Shown: positions 32,502-40,719 of the stretch, piece after piece
Layout: each line of letters begins with the position of its first letter
Numbering within the stretch: position 1 is the stretch's first letter
Source: Streptomyces sp. SID486
Lineage (GTDB): Bacteria > Actinomycetota > Actinomycetes > Streptomycetales > Streptomycetaceae
NCBI RefSeq assembly: GCF_009865385.1
Contig: NZ_WWJT01000427.1
Coordinates: 1 to 40,719 of the forward strand
Reading direction: 5' to 3'
DNA: 40,719 nucleotides
Translations under genes and position numbers: made by a program
Notes under the pieces: model-generated
The model's input: the letters and a program-made list of their open reading frames with translations, nothing else
Database searches by the model: none
What the model was told of the DNA's origin: nothing

Positions 32502-32624
32502 GTCTGCTTCCGGTCGGGGTCGGCGGTACCGGTCCAGTGTTCCTCATCCGACGGACCCCGCCGGAGCGTGGCCGGGACGTCACCCTGCGCGGTTCCCGGG
32601 ACAGCGCGATCGGGGGACGGCACA

Positions 32625-32795
32625 ATGACGGCGGGAGCCGCACGTGAGGAGGCCCGGCGCGGGGTGGAGGCCCGCGGGGCGCGCCGAGCCGGGCGGGACC
32701 GTCGTACCACGGTACGGCGCGGTGGCCGTGACACCCTGGCCCCGATCCGTCGCCCGGCTCCGGCCGGGGCCGAGCCCGTCGAGGAGGACGCATGA
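32625..32795 (+). CDS. Possible small arginine-rich ORF overlapping the GS-like start
   Basis: An ATG at 32625 behind GGGGGA opens a 56-residue frame (MTAGAAREEARRGVEARGAR...PVEEDA). Its TGA overlaps the ATG of the next gene by 4 bp (ATGA), the usual sign of translational coupling. The product is basic and low complexity with no recognisable fold, and it may be a chance frame in GC-rich DNA. Confidence 0.2.
   Translation: MTAGAAREEARRGVEARGARRAGRDRRTTVRRGGRDTLAPIRRPAPAGAEPVEEDA
32703..32716. promoter_or_regulatory. CGTACC-AC-GGTACG palindrome upstream of the GS-like gene
   Basis: A perfect 6-2-6 inverted repeat lies 76 bp before the GS-like start, in the divergent region shared with the HAD gene. 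It may be an operator, but no adjacent regulator gene supports this. Confidence 0.35.
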
Positions 32796-34195
32796 CCACC
32801 CTTGCCGACCCCGAGCCCGGCGGACGTCCCGGCGATCTGAAGCGGGTCGCGGCCCTCACCGCCGACCTGGCCTCCCAGGGCGTGCACGGCATCGTGCTGG
32901 CCTATGTGGACACGGCGGGCGTCGCCCGGGTCAAGACGATCCCGACGGCACGGCTGGAGGCGGCCGTGGCCTGGGGCGTCGGCATGTCGCCGGTGTTCGA
33001 CACCTTCCTCGCCGACGACTCCGTCGTCACCACCGACGTCCTCGGCTCCCCCGACGGCGACCTCAGGCTCTACCCGGACCTCGACCATCTCGTCCCGCTG
33101 GCCGGCCAGCCCGGCTGGGCCTGGGCGCCCGTGGACCGGATCACGCAGGAGGGCGGACGGCACCCCGGCTGCGCCCGGACCTTCCTGCGCCGGACGGTGA
33201 CGGAGGCCGCCGACCGCCACGGCGTCGACTTCAAGGCGGCGGTGGAGATCGAGTGGGCCTTCGGACTCGGCTCGGCGCCCGCCGGGGAGTTCGTCCCGGC
33301 GGCCTCCGGGCCGGCGTACGGCGCGGTCCGGCAGGTCGAGCTGAGCGACTGCACCGCCGATCTGCTGGCCGCGTGCGCGGCCCAGGGCGTGGACGTCGAC
33401 CAGATCCATCCCGAGTACGCGCCGGGCCAGTTCGAGATCTCGGTGGGCGCGCTGGACCCGGTGGCGGCGGCCGACCGCAGCGTGCTGGTGCGGCAGACGA
33501 TCCGGGCGGTGGCCCAGCGCCACGGACTGCGGGTCTCCTTCGCGCCCGCCTACCTGCCCGAGGGCGTCGGCAACGGCGGCCATCTGCACCTGTCCTGCTG
33601 GCGCGACGGTGTGAACCTGCACGCCGGCGGCGAGGGACGCTACGGCATGACGGCCGAGGCGGAGTCGTTCGTGGCCGGGGTCCTCGCCCACCTGCCCGCG
33701 CTGACGGCGGTGACCGCGCCGAGCCCGGCCAGCCATCTGCGGCTCCAGCCGTCCCAGTGGGCCGGCGCGTTCACCGCCTGGGGCCGGGAGACCCGGGAGG
33801 CCGCCGTGCGGATCGTCACCGGCACGGCGGGCCGCCACGACCAGGACGCCAACATGGAGGTCAAACCCGTCGATCTGGCCGCCAACCCGTATCTGGCCCT
33901 GGGCTGTGTGATCGCCGCCGGACTCGACGGCGTCACGGCGGGCCGCGCCCTGCCCGACGAGATCACCGGCGACCCGGCCCGCTACGGCCCCGACGAGGCG
34001 GCGGCCCTGGGGGTCCGGCGGCTGCCGCGCTCGCTGCCGGAGGCCGTCGAGGAGTTCCGCGCGGACCCGGTGCTGCGGACCGCGCTGGGCCCGGTCCTCG
34101 CCGACGCGGTGAGCGCCGTACGGCTCGGCGAGGCGGCGGCCGTCGACGGGCTCGGGCCCGTCCAGGTGGCGGCGGCCTACCGCTGGGCATACTGA
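32792..34195 (+). CDS. Glutamine synthetase-like ligase, FluG/gamma-glutamyl-amine ligase type
   Basis: This is a 467-residue GS-fold enzyme. The N-terminal beta-grasp ends in VDTAGVARVKTIP. The catalytic core shows VEIEWAF, QFEISVG and GNGGHLHLSCW (metal and glutamate contacts), SHLRLQPSQWAGAFTAWGRETREAAVR and NMEVKP. The RLQP...WG-RE-TREAA pattern matches the GS domain of FluG/NodGS and gamma-glutamyl-amide ligases rather than nitrogen-assimilating GlnA. It probably joins glutamate to an amine substrate. No Tyr adenylylation loop is recognised. The ATG at 32792 follows GAGGAGGAC. The amidohydrolase starts 2 bp after its stop, as in a split FluG, so the two likely act in one pathway. A role in polyamine or ethanolamine use is possible. 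Confidence 0.85.
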   Translation: MTTLADPEPGGRPGDLKRVAALTADLASQGVHGIVLAYVDTAGVARVKTIPTARLEAAVAWGVGMSPVFDTFLADDSVVTTDVLGSPDGDLRLYPDLDHLVPLAGQPGWAWAPVDRITQEGGRHPGCARTFLRRTVTEAADRHGVDFKAAVEIEWAFGLGSAPAGEFVPAASGPAYGAVRQVELSDCTADLLAACAAQGVDVDQIHPEYAPGQFEISVGALDPVAAADRSVLVRQTIRAVAQRHGLRVSFAPAYLPEGVGNGGHLHLSCWRDGVNLHAGGEGRYGMTAEAESFVAGVLAHLPALTAVTAPSPASHLRLQPSQWAGAFTAWGRETREAAVRIVTGTAGRHDQDANMEVKPVDLAANPYLALGCVIAAGLDGVTAGRALPDEITGDPARYGPDEAAALGVRRLPRSLPEAVEEFRADPVLRTALGPVLADAVSAVRLGEAAAVDGLGPVQVAAAYRWAY

Positions 34196-34197
34196 CC

Positions 34198-35373
34198 ATG
34201 ACCGCACCGGGACCGGTCCACGAGGCCCTCGCCGCGCTGCCGCTGGTGGACCACCACTGCCATGGCGCGGTGACCGCCGACCTGGACGCCGGGCAGTTCG
34301 AGGCCCTGATCACCGAGGGCGCGGCCTGGCCCGGCGTGTCGCCCTTCGACAGCCCCGTCGGCGTGGCCGTACGCCGGCACTGCGCGCCCCTGCTCGGCCT
34401 CCCCCGGCACGCCCCGCCCGCCGACTACACGGCGCGCCGCGCGGCGCTCGGCTGGCGGGAGGTCAACCGCCGCTTCCTGACGGCGGCCGGAGCCGAGATG
34501 TTCTGTGTGGACACCGGCTTCGCCCCGCACCCGCTCACCACCCCCGCCGAGCTGGCCACGGCCGCCGGCGCCGCCGCCTGCGAGGTCGTCCGCCTGGAGC
34601 AGCTCGCCGAGGCGGTGGCCGCGCGGGGCGTGGAGGCGGGCGAGTACCCGGCCGTCCTGCGCACCGCCGCCGAGGAGGCCGTACGCCGGCCGGGGGTGGT
34701 GGCGGTGAAGTCGATCGCGGCCTACCGCACGGGCTTCGCCCTGGACCCGGAGCGCCCCGCGGACGCCGAGGTGACGGAGGCGGCCCGGCACTGGCTGGCG
34801 CGGGGCGGCCGGCTCACCGACCCGGTGCTGGTACGGCACCTGCTGTGGACCGCCGTCGACCTGGGTCTGCCGCTGCAGCTGCACACCGGCTTCGGTGATG
34901 CGGACGTGACGCTGCACCGCGCCGACCCCGCCCTGCTCACCGACTGGCTGCACCGCACCGCCGGCACGATCCCGGTCCTGCTGCTGCACTGCTGGCCGTA
35001 CCACCGCCAGGCCGCCTATCTGGCCACGGTGTTCGAGCAGGTGTACCTGGACGTCGGTCTCGCCCTGCACTACACCGGCCCGGCGCGCTGCCGGGCGGTG
35101 CTGGAGGAGGCACTGGAGATCACCCCGTTCCGCAAACTCCTGTACAGCTCCGACGCCTACGGTGTGGCCGAGTTCCATCACCTGGGTGCCCTGTGCTTCC
35201 GGCAGGGACTCGCCGATCTCCTGCAAGCCCGCGTGGACGCCGACGAGTTGAGTCTGGCCGACGCCCTGCGGATCGCGGCCTGGACGGGCCGCGACAACGC
35301 CCGCCGCCTGTACGGGCCGCCCGTATCCGAACCGGCCCGCGATCCCAGCGGGCGCCCCACCCGGAAAGTATGA
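34198..35373 (+). CDS. Amidohydrolase family protein (FluG N-terminal-domain type)
   Basis: This is a 391-residue metal-dependent amidohydrolase (Amidohydro_2). The metal motif LVDHHCHGA (HxH) is near the N-terminus. Further metal or active-site candidates lie in LQLHTGFGDAD, LLHCWPYHRQ and LLYSSDAYG (final Asp). In FluG-type proteins this domain is fused in front of a GS domain; here the order is GS-like gene first, then this gene 2 bp later, in a coupled pair. It may hydrolyse the gamma-glutamyl or a related amide product, or process a cyclic or acyl amine. The precise reaction is unknown. The protein ends with a short basic tail RDPSGRPTRKV. Confidence 0.85.
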   Translation: MTAPGPVHEALAALPLVDHHCHGAVTADLDAGQFEALITEGAAWPGVSPFDSPVGVAVRRHCAPLLGLPRHAPPADYTARRAALGWREVNRRFLTAAGAEMFCVDTGFAPHPLTTPAELATAAGAAACEVVRLEQLAEAVAARGVEAGEYPAVLRTAAEEAVRRPGVVAVKSIAAYRTGFALDPERPADAEVTEAARHWLARGGRLTDPVLVRHLLWTAVDLGLPLQLHTGFGDADVTLHRADPALLTDWLHRTAGTIPVLLLHCWPYHRQAAYLATVFEQVYLDVGLALHYTGPARCRAVLEEALEITPFRKLLYSSDAYGVAEFHHLGALCFRQGLADLLQARVDADELSLADALRIAAWTGRDNARRLYGPPVSEPARDPSGRPTRKV

Positions 35374-35380
35374 TCAAGCA

Positions 35381-35917
35381 ATGTCTGACATGACCGAGAC
35401 CACGCCCGGCTGGCTGACCACGGACGAGCTGGAGATGGCCAGGGCCCGGATGCCGATCCTCTACGTCGAAGCCGTGCCCGTGCGCGTGGACGACAGCGGT
35501 GAAGTCACCAGCATCGGCCTGCTGCTGCGCATCGGCCCGGACGGGACGGTCAGCCGCACCCTGGTCTCCGGCCGCGTCCTGCACCACGAGCGGGTCCGCG
35601 ACGCGCTGCTGCGGCACCTGGAGAAGGACCTGGGCCCCGTCGCGCTGCCCCGGGTCCCCGCCTCCCTCCAGCCGTTCACGGTCGCGGAGTACTTCCCCAC
35701 GGCGGGCATCACGCCGTACCACGACCCGCGCCAGCACGCGGTGTCCCTGGCCTACATCGTGCCGGTGACCGGTGACTGCCGGCCCCGCCAGGATGCGCTC
35801 GACCTCGTCTGGTTCAGCCCCCAGGATGCGGCCTCCCTGGCCGTGCAGAGCGAGATGCCCGGCGGCCACGGAGTACTGCTGAAGCAGGCGCTGGCACATG
35901 TGGGTGTCGTGTCCTGA
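35381..35917 (+). CDS. DUF4916 / NUDIX hydrolase-like family protein
   Basis: This 178-residue cytosolic protein matches the DUF4916 family, related to NUDIX hydrolases. It has the recognisable opening PGWLTTDELEMARARMPILYVEAVPV and the segment SGRVLHHERVRDALLRHLEKDLGP. That second segment occupies the place of the Nudix box, but the REUXEE glutamates are largely absent, so pyrophosphatase activity is doubtful. HDPRQHAVSLAYIVP follows. The ATG at 35381 lies 7 bp after the amidohydrolase stop and lacks a strong ribosome site. A very stable hairpin follows the gene. Confidence 0.82.
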   Translation: MSDMTETTPGWLTTDELEMARARMPILYVEAVPVRVDDSGEVTSIGLLLRIGPDGTVSRTLVSGRVLHHERVRDALLRHLEKDLGPVALPRVPASLQPFTVAEYFPTAGITPYHDPRQHAVSLAYIVPVTGDCRPRQDALDLVWFSPQDAASLAVQSEMPGGHGVLLKQALAHVGVVS

Positions 35918-35989
35918 CCCCCCGGTCCCCGCCGCGGGTACGGCGGCGGGGCCTGCGCGACCGCGCTGTCCGGCCGGTCGCACCGCACG

Positions 35990-36033
35990 GCCCGTGAGGG
36001 GCGCACCGCCGTGGCGGTGCGCCCCTCACGGGC
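35990..36033. terminator. 21-bp perfect hairpin between convergent genes
   Basis: Bases 35990-36010 and 36013-36033 are perfectly complementary around 2 nt. This is the strongest hairpin in the window, 72 bp after the DUF4916 stop and 26 bp before the methyltransferase stop on the other strand. It can terminate transcripts from both sides and probably marks the edge of the polyketide cluster. Confidence 0.9.
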
Positions 36034-36059
36034 GTTGTCCGGTACGGGGCCCCGTGCGG

Positions 36060-36905
36060 TTACGCGGCGGGCCGGCGGGCCGTCACGATCAGGTAGCCCA
36101 CCTCGGGCATCTCCAGGTTCTCCCCCTCCGCGGGCTTCAGCTTGGCGAAGACCTCCGGGTCGACCTTGGCGGCCAGCTGCTCCATGTTCTTGGCGAGCGC
36201 CTCACCGAGCCGCTTGACCGACTGCCGCGTGGTGTTCTCGCTGACGTCGATGATCTCCGCGCAGCGCAGGCCCGCCTCACGCAGCATCGTCGGGTACGCC
36301 TCGAACGACGCCGGCGACTGGGTGAGGTACCGCTTGAGGATGCCCTCGATCACCGGGCGCCGCTCCTCCGAGATGGTCTCCCGCTCGTAGTTGTCCGTGA
36401 GCGCGAGCCGGCCGCCCGGCCGCAGCACCCGGGCCGCCTCGGTGAGCGCGGCCGTACGGTCGGGCATCTGCATGACGGACTCCAGCATCCACACGGCGCT
36501 GAACGAGGCGTCGTCGAACGGCAGGTTCATCGCGTCACCGTGCTGGAAGCTGACCTTGCCGCTCACACCGGCGGCCTCGGCCAGCTCGTTGGCCCTCTCC
36601 ACCTGCTTGAGGCTCACGCTGATGCCCACGACCTCGGCACCGGTCCGCTGCGCCAGCCGGATCGCCGGCCCGCCGAGGCCACAGCCGATGTCCAGGACGC
36701 GGTCGCCCGGGCCGACCTGGAGACGGTCGATCATCATGTCCGTGAGCCGGTCGGCGGCGTCCTCTAGCCCGGTGGTGTCCTCCTGGCTGTTCCAGAAGCC
36801 CACGTGGATGTTGGGGCCGTAGAGAGAGGCGTCGAACGCACCCATCAGCTGGTCGTAGAACTGGCCGACCTGCTCACCGACGGGGCTGAGGTTCGAAGAC
36901 GTCAC
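36060..36905 (-). CDS. SAM-dependent methyltransferase, polyketide-tailoring type
   Basis: This is a 281-residue class I methyltransferase. Motif I VLDIGCGLGGPAIRL is at residues 70-84, with an acidic post-I VVGISVSLKQVERA, GDAMNLPFDDASFSAVWMLES (motif II/III region) and a helical lid. The N-terminal FYDQLMGAFDASLYGPNIHVGFW is typical of the sterol-C24/sugar O-methyltransferase-like group used in antibiotic tailoring. The GTG at 36905 is chosen because AGGAG precedes it by 6 bases; earlier in-frame starts give an arginine-rich leader. It follows the terminal polyketide synthase gene by 145 bp and probably methylates the polyketide or an attached sugar. The position of methylation is unknown. 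Confidence 0.88.
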   Translation of the reverse strand: MTSSNLSPVGEQVGQFYDQLMGAFDASLYGPNIHVGFWNSQEDTTGLEDAADRLTDMMIDRLQVGPGDRVLDIGCGLGGPAIRLAQRTGAEVVGISVSLKQVERANELAEAAGVSGKVSFQHGDAMNLPFDDASFSAVWMLESVMQMPDRTAALTEAARVLRPGGRLALTDNYERETISEERRPVIEGILKRYLTQSPASFEAYPTMLREAGLRCAEIIDVSENTTRQSVKRLGEALAKNMEQLAAKVDPEVFAKLKPAEGENLEMPEVGYLIVTARRPAA

Positions 36906-36942
36906 TTTGTTCTCCTGATTGTCGATATTCACAGTCCACGGG

Positions 36943-36992
36943 CCCGGAAGGGAGCCTGCGCGGCTCGAAGGACGCGTGCGCGCCCTTCCGGG
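36943..36992. repeat. 10-bp inverted repeat upstream of the methyltransferase
   Basis: CCCGGAAGGG (36943-36952) and CCCTTCCGGG (36983-36992) pair perfectly around 30 nt. They lie between the PKS terminator-like hairpin and the methyltransferase start. They could be an operator pair or a leader structure. Confidence 0.55.
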
Positions 36993-37010
36993 TTCCGTCT
37001 TTCTCTCGCG

Positions 37011-37058
37011 ACGCGTGAGGTGAGGGCACGGCGGCCGCCGCGCCCTCACCTCACGCGT
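37011..37058 (-). terminator. 17-bp hairpin overlapping the PKS stop codon
   Basis: Arms 37011-37027 and 37042-37058 are perfectly complementary around a 14-nt loop that itself contains GCGGCCGC. The PKS stop codon (37051-37053) and last codons lie inside the arm on the 5' side of the transcript. No T-tract follows, so termination is inferred from hairpin strength. Confidence 0.75.
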
Positions 37059-40000
37059 TCTCCGCAAGCCAGTCGAGGACGGCTCCGGCGGTGGCACCGG
37101 CGTGATCCTCCATCATGGTGAAGTGGTCGCCGGGCACTTCGATCCGGGTGACCCGGGCGCCCCACGCCGCCTCCTCGTCGGTGGTCTGCTCCGAGCCGGT
37201 GAAGGTCTCCTCGGCCTTCACCGCCAGGATCGGCGCACCGATCGGGGCAGGCCCCCAGTCCGAGAAGAGGCGCAGGTACCCGCCCATCGCCGTGAGCCGG
37301 CCCTCGTCCACCACGCCGAACATCTTCTCGCGATCGAACATCTTCCCGGACAGGTTGGTCTGGATCCACGGCAGTGCCTCACTGCGCGGCAGATAGGTGT
37401 CCAGCATCACGACCGCCGCCGGGGCGCTCCCGCGCTGCTCGAGCAGCCCCGCGACCGACTGGGCGATCCAGCCGCCCGACGACCGGCCGACCAGCACGAA
37501 CGGCTCCTCGCCGACGGTCCGCAGCACCGCCTCCGCCTGCATCTCCACCACGGCGTCGACGTCGGCCGGCAGCAACTCGCCCTTGCTGAAGCCGGGTTCG
37601 GGCAGCACGGTGACATCACGGCGGCCCCGGAAGCCCGCCGCGAAGCGGGCGTACTCACGAGCCCCCGAGATCGCCACCAGCGACGGGAAGCACACCAGGC
37701 CGGGCGTGGTGCCGCCCTTGGACAGCCGGACCAGCTTGGGCGGACTCGTCAGCTCGGCGGCCGTACGGAACGACGGGCGCAGCCGGGCCGCCGCCATCAG
37801 CAGCTGGGTGCCCGCGACGTACTGGCCGTCGGCGCACGCCTGCCGGTAGAGGGACTCGATGGTCGATCCGCCCCCGGCCGCGGGGGCCGCCTGCTGCCCG
37901 GCACCGCCGGTGGCCGCGGCGGACGGCTGCGGCTCCGGCGCGGCACCCGGCACCACCTGGGTGCGCAAGTAGCCGGCCAGCGCGGCGGGCGTGGTGTGGT
38001 CGAACAGCAGCGTCGCCGGCAGCGTCAGACCGGTGACGTGGTTGAGCCGGTTGCGGATCTCCACGGCGGTGAGCGAGGTGATGCCCAGCTCCAGGAAGGC
38101 GTGGCCCTCCTCGACCGGGTCCACGGAGTCGTGGCCCAGCACCGTCGCCGTGTGCGTCCGCACCAGCTCGGTCAGCGTCCGCAGCTGCTCCTCGGCCGGC
38201 TGCCCGGCCAGCCGCTGCCCGAGCGGCACCTGTCCTGCCTCGTCCGTGCTCCGGCCGGAGGCACTGTCGGCCGTCCGGCGCGGTGCCACCCGGACCAACC
38301 CCCGCAGCAGGGCGGGCGTGCCGACCGAGGCGGCCTGCGCCCGCAGGGCGGCGACGTCGAGCCGCATCGGCACCAGCAGCGGGTCCACCCCGGATCCGTC
38401 CGCCTCGGCGGCCGACGACAGCTCCACCGCCCGGTCGAAGAGGGCCAGCCCCTCGTCGGAGGTGAGTGCGGCCACCCCCGAACGGTTCAGCCGCTGTACG
38501 TCACCGTCGTCCATGTGCCCTGTCATCGCGCTGCGTTCGGCCCACAGGCCCCAGGCGAGCGAGGCCGCCGGAAGCCCCGCCGCCCGGCGGTGGTGCGCCA
38601 GAGCGTCCAGGAACGCGTTGGCCGCCGCGTAGTTGGCCTGTCCGGCGGCACCGAACACACCCGCCGCGGAGGAGAACAGCACGAAGGCCGTGAGCGGCAG
38701 GTCCCGGGTCAGCTCGTGGAGGTTGACCGCCGCGTCACTCTTGGGACGCAGCACGACGTCCACCCGCTCCGGCGTCAGTGAACCGAGGACACCGTCGTCG
38801 AGCGCGCCGGCCGCGTGCACCACACCGGTCAGCGGATGCCGGTCCGGCACGCTCGCCAGCAGTTCCGCCAGCGCCGCACGGTCGGCGACATCACAGGCGG
38901 CCAGCCGCACCGACGCCCCGAGGGCGGTCAGCCGGTCCGCCAGCTCGGCGGCGCCGGCGGCGGCCCGGCCGCTGCGGCTGGTCAGCAGCAGGTGCCGGAC
39001 ACCGTGCTCGACCACCAGGTGCCGGGCCACCAGGGACCCCAGCACACCGGTCGCCCCGGTGATCAGCACGGTGCCCTCCGCGGACCACACCCCGGAGTCC
39101 GGCGTGCCCTCGTCCACCGTGTCCGGCCCCGCCCCGCCGTTGGCGCGCTCCGCGGGCACCCGGGCCAGCCGCGGCGCGAACGGCCGCCCGGACCGCACCG
39201 CCAACTGCGGCTCGACACCGTCCAGGATCCGCGGCAGCACCGCGAACGAGGTGTCCTGGTCGTCCATGTCCAGCAGCACGAACCGGTCGGGATTCTCCGA
39301 CTGCGCCGCCCGCACCAGACCCCACGCCGCCGCGCAGGCCGGGTCCGGCAACCGCTCCCCGGGCCGGGCCGCGACCGCCCCACGGGTCACGAACACCAGA
39401 CGTGAGCCCGCGAAGCGCTCCTCGCCCTGCCACGCCTGGGTGAGCCGCAGCGCCCGGTGCGCCACCGCACGCACCCGGTCCGCGGACAGCTCGTCCGGCT
39501 CACCGCCGTCGAGCCACGCGGCGAACGGGACGAACACCAGGTCCGGCACGTCCCCGCCCGCCGTCACGGCTTCCGCCAGCGCGGGCAGGTCCGCGTACCG
39601 CTCGGCCTGCGCCCCCGCCGCACCCGCCGACTTCAGGGCCGTCGACAGCGACGTGCCGTCGTCGCCCAGCACCGCCCACCTGCCCGGCGCGCGGGACACG
39701 GCCGGTGACACCACCGCGGTCCAGTCGAGCCGGAACAACGACTCGTGGAAGGTGCCGTGCGCCCGGCTGAGCTGCTCCCGGGAGATCGCCCGGGTCACCA
39801 GCGAGTCCACCGACAGCACCGACCGGCCCGACTCGTCCACGGCGGTCACCGTCACCGCGTCGGGTCCCGCCGGGGCCAGCCGCACCCGCAGCGCGGACGC
39901 GCCCTGGGCGTGCAGCGCCACACCGTTCCAGGCGAAGGGCAGCCGGACCCGTCCGGTGTCGCCACCCGGAGCGACGGAGCCGGGCAGCCGGACGAACCCA

Positions 40001-40719
40001 CCGAACGCCATCGCGTGCAGCGCCGCGTCCAGCAACGCGGGGTGAACGCCCAGGTCCCCGGCCCCGGATCGCTGGTCCTCGGGCAGCCGGACCTCCGCGA
40101 ACACCTCGTCGCCCCGGCGCCAGACGGCCCGCAGTCCCTGGAACGTCGGTCCGTAACCGAATCCGTTGCGCGCGAACCGCTCGTACAGGCCGTCCACGTC
40201 GACGGCTTCCGCGTCCGCCGGCGGCCATGCCGCACCGGCGTCCGCCCACACCGCCGATCCGCCACCGCTCGTGAGGGCACCGACGGCATGCCGGGTCCAC
40301 GGGCCGCCGTCCGTCTGCGAGTACACGTTCAGCGCACGCCGCCCGGACTCGTCGGGCCCGCCGACGGAGACCTGCACGGACACCGCGCCGTCCTCCGGCA
40401 GCACCAGCGGCGCCTCCAGCGTCAGTTCCTCCACCCGGTCGCAGCCGACCGTGTCCCCGGCGCGCAGCGCCAGCTCCACGAACGCCGTCCCCGGCAGCAG
40501 GGTCACACCGGCCACGGCGTGCTCGGCCAGCCAGGGGTGGGTGCGCAGGGACAGCCGGCCCGTCAGCAGCGCCCCGTCGGACGCGGGCAGCGTGACAGCC
40601 GCGCCCAGCAACGGGTGATCGGCGGAGACCAGACCGGCCGACGTGACATCGGCCGAGACGACAGGCTCCGACTCCAGCCAGTAACGCTGGTGCTGGAAGG
40701 CGTAGGTCGGCAGGTCGAC
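37051..40719 (-). CDS. Type I polyketide synthase, terminal module: (AT end)-DH-KR-ACP-TE, 5' part outside window
   Basis: The frame is open to the right edge and starts in the post-AT linker ([14 protein letters not shown]). Numbering residues from the codon at 40609-40611: DH spans up to about 285 with catalytic His31 ([10 protein letters not shown]) and Asp195 ([10 protein letters not shown]). KR (structural plus catalytic, about 290-745) has the [13 protein letters not shown] loop, Lys624 and Tyr661, and the LDD motif (604-606), which predicts a B-type alcohol. There is no ER. ACP carries Ser846 ([10 protein letters not shown]). TE (about 950-1186) has Ser1044 (GRSSG), Asp1071 and His1163. 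All catalytic residues are present, so this module should leave a trans-type double bond and release the chain as a macrolactone or acid. It is the last PKS gene of its cluster, upstream of a methyltransferase. Confidence 0.95.
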   Translation of the reverse strand, partial: VDLPTYAFQHQRYWLESEPVVSADVTSAGLVSADHPLLGAAVTLPASDGALLTGRLSLRTHPWLAEHAVAGVTLLPGTAFVELALRAGDTVGCDRVEELTLEAPLVLPEDGAVSVQVSVGGPDESGRRALNVYSQTDGGPWTRHAVGALTSGGGSAVWADAGAAWPPADAEAVDVDGLYERFARNGFGYGPTFQGLRAVWRRGDEVFAEVRLPEDQRSGAGDLGVHPALLDAALHAMAFGGFVRLPGSVAPGGDTGRVRLPFAWNGVALHAQGASALRVRLAPAGPDAVTVTAVDESGRSVLSVDSLVTRAISREQLSRAHGTFHESLFRLDWTAVVSPAVSRAPGRWAVLGDDGTSLSTALKSAGAAGAQAERYADLPALAEAVTAGGDVPDLVFVPFAAWLDGGEPDELSADRVRAVAHRALRLTQAWQGEERFAGSRLVFVTRGAVAARPGERLPDPACAAAWGLVRAAQSENPDRFVLLDMDDQDTSFAVLPRILDGVEPQLAVRSGRPFAPRLARVPAERANGGAGPDTVDEGTPDSGVWSAEGTVLITGATGVLGSLVARHLVVEHGVRHLLLTSRSGRAAAGAAELADRLTALGASVRLAACDVADRAALAELLASVPDRHPLTGVVHAAGALDDGVLGSLTPERVDVVLRPKSDAAVNLHELTRDLPLTAFVLFSSAAGVFGAAGQANYAAANAFLDALAHHRRAAGLPAASLAWGLWAERSAMTGHMDDGDVQRLNRSGVAALTSDEGLALFDRAVELSSAAEADGSGVDPLLVPMRLDVAALRAQAASVGTPALLRGLVRVAPRRTADSASGRSTDEAGQVPLGQRLAGQPAEEQLRTLTELVRTHTATVLGHDSVDPVEEGHAFLELGITSLTAVEIRNRLNHVTGLTLPATLLFDHTTPAALAGYLRTQVVPGAAPEPQPSAAATGGAGQQAAPAAGGGSTIESLYRQACADGQYVAGTQLLMAAARLRPSFRTAAELTSPPKLVRLSKGGTTPGLVCFPSLVAISGAREYARFAAGFRGRRDVTVLPEPGFSKGELLPADVDAVVEMQAEAVLRTVGEEPFVLVGRSSGGWIAQSVAGLLEQRGSAPAAVVMLDTYLPRSEALPWIQTNLSGKMFDREKMFGVVDEGRLTAMGGYLRLFSDWGPAPIGAPILAVKAEETFTGSEQTTDEEAAWGARVTRIEVPGDHFTMMEDHAGATAGAVLDWLAENA

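Noticed and set aside
36906..37097. Longer N-terminus for the methyltransferase up to 37097
   Set aside because: The extension is arginine- and proline-rich, crosses the PKS terminator hairpin and overlaps the PKS 3' end; the GTG at 36905 has a proper ribosome site.
40609..40611. TTG at 40611 as the start of the polyketide synthase gene
   Set aside because: The frame continues to the right edge and encodes the conserved post-AT linker [14 protein letters not shown], so the gene begins outside the window.

Overview
This is a 40.7 kb stretch of a Streptomyces-type actinomycete chromosome. It is very GC-rich, with third codon positions almost always G or C. Starts are ATG or GTG behind GGAGG-like sites, many genes overlap by 4 bp, terminators are GC hairpins without T-tracts, and family content (DUF574 methyltransferase, DUF309, DUF3140, DUF4916, modular PKS) is typical of the genus. 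The species cannot be named from the sequence.

Left part (1-6 kb): a trans-4-hydroxy-L-proline catabolic block. It contains the C-terminal part of an FAD/[2Fe-2S] oxidoreductase, a DapA-family deaminase/aldolase, a proline-racemase-family epimerase with both catalytic cysteines, a GntR regulator and an APC amino-acid permease. A tRNA-Pro(GGG) follows.

6-9.4 kb: a TetR regulator divergent from a DHA2-type MFS exporter, with two tandem palindromes and an overlapping promoter between them, then a small membrane protein and a cupin. 9.4-17.3 kb: a polyol/inositol-type region. It holds a LacI regulator with two matching operators, two Gfo/Idh/MocA dehydrogenases, and an oppositely oriented CUT2 ABC transporter operon ending in an IolE-like TIM-barrel gene. 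17.8-22.6 kb: a CUT1 ABC transporter (Tat-lipoprotein binding protein plus two permeases) followed by a secreted GH5 endoglycoceramidase-like hydrolase. This looks like a glycoside or glycolipid scavenging unit. A second tRNA-Pro(GGG), identical over its body to the first, lies at 22.65 kb.

22.8-31.6 kb: DUF309 protein, cobalamin CobF, TauE/SafE permease, a fatty-acid degradation pair (acyl-CoA ligase, thiolase) facing a monoacylglycerol-lipase-like hydrolase across an AT-rich palindrome, then Dps, DUF3140, an HhH DNA-glycosylase-like protein and a DUF574 methyltransferase. 31.6-35.9 kb: a HAD phosphatase, then a glutamine-synthetase-like ligase and an amidohydrolase two bases apart, equivalent to a split FluG, and a NUDIX-like DUF4916 protein. 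36-40.7 kb, minus strand: the last module of a type I polyketide synthase (end of AT, then DH-KR-ACP-TE) running off the right edge, followed by a SAM methyltransferase. This is the 3' end of a biosynthetic gene cluster.

A recurring oddity is short GC-rich tandem repeats in at least six gene-end or intergenic spacers, including one that continues in frame into a gene's C-terminus and one that could extend another gene's N-terminus. No CRISPR array, insertion sequence or phage gene was seen.
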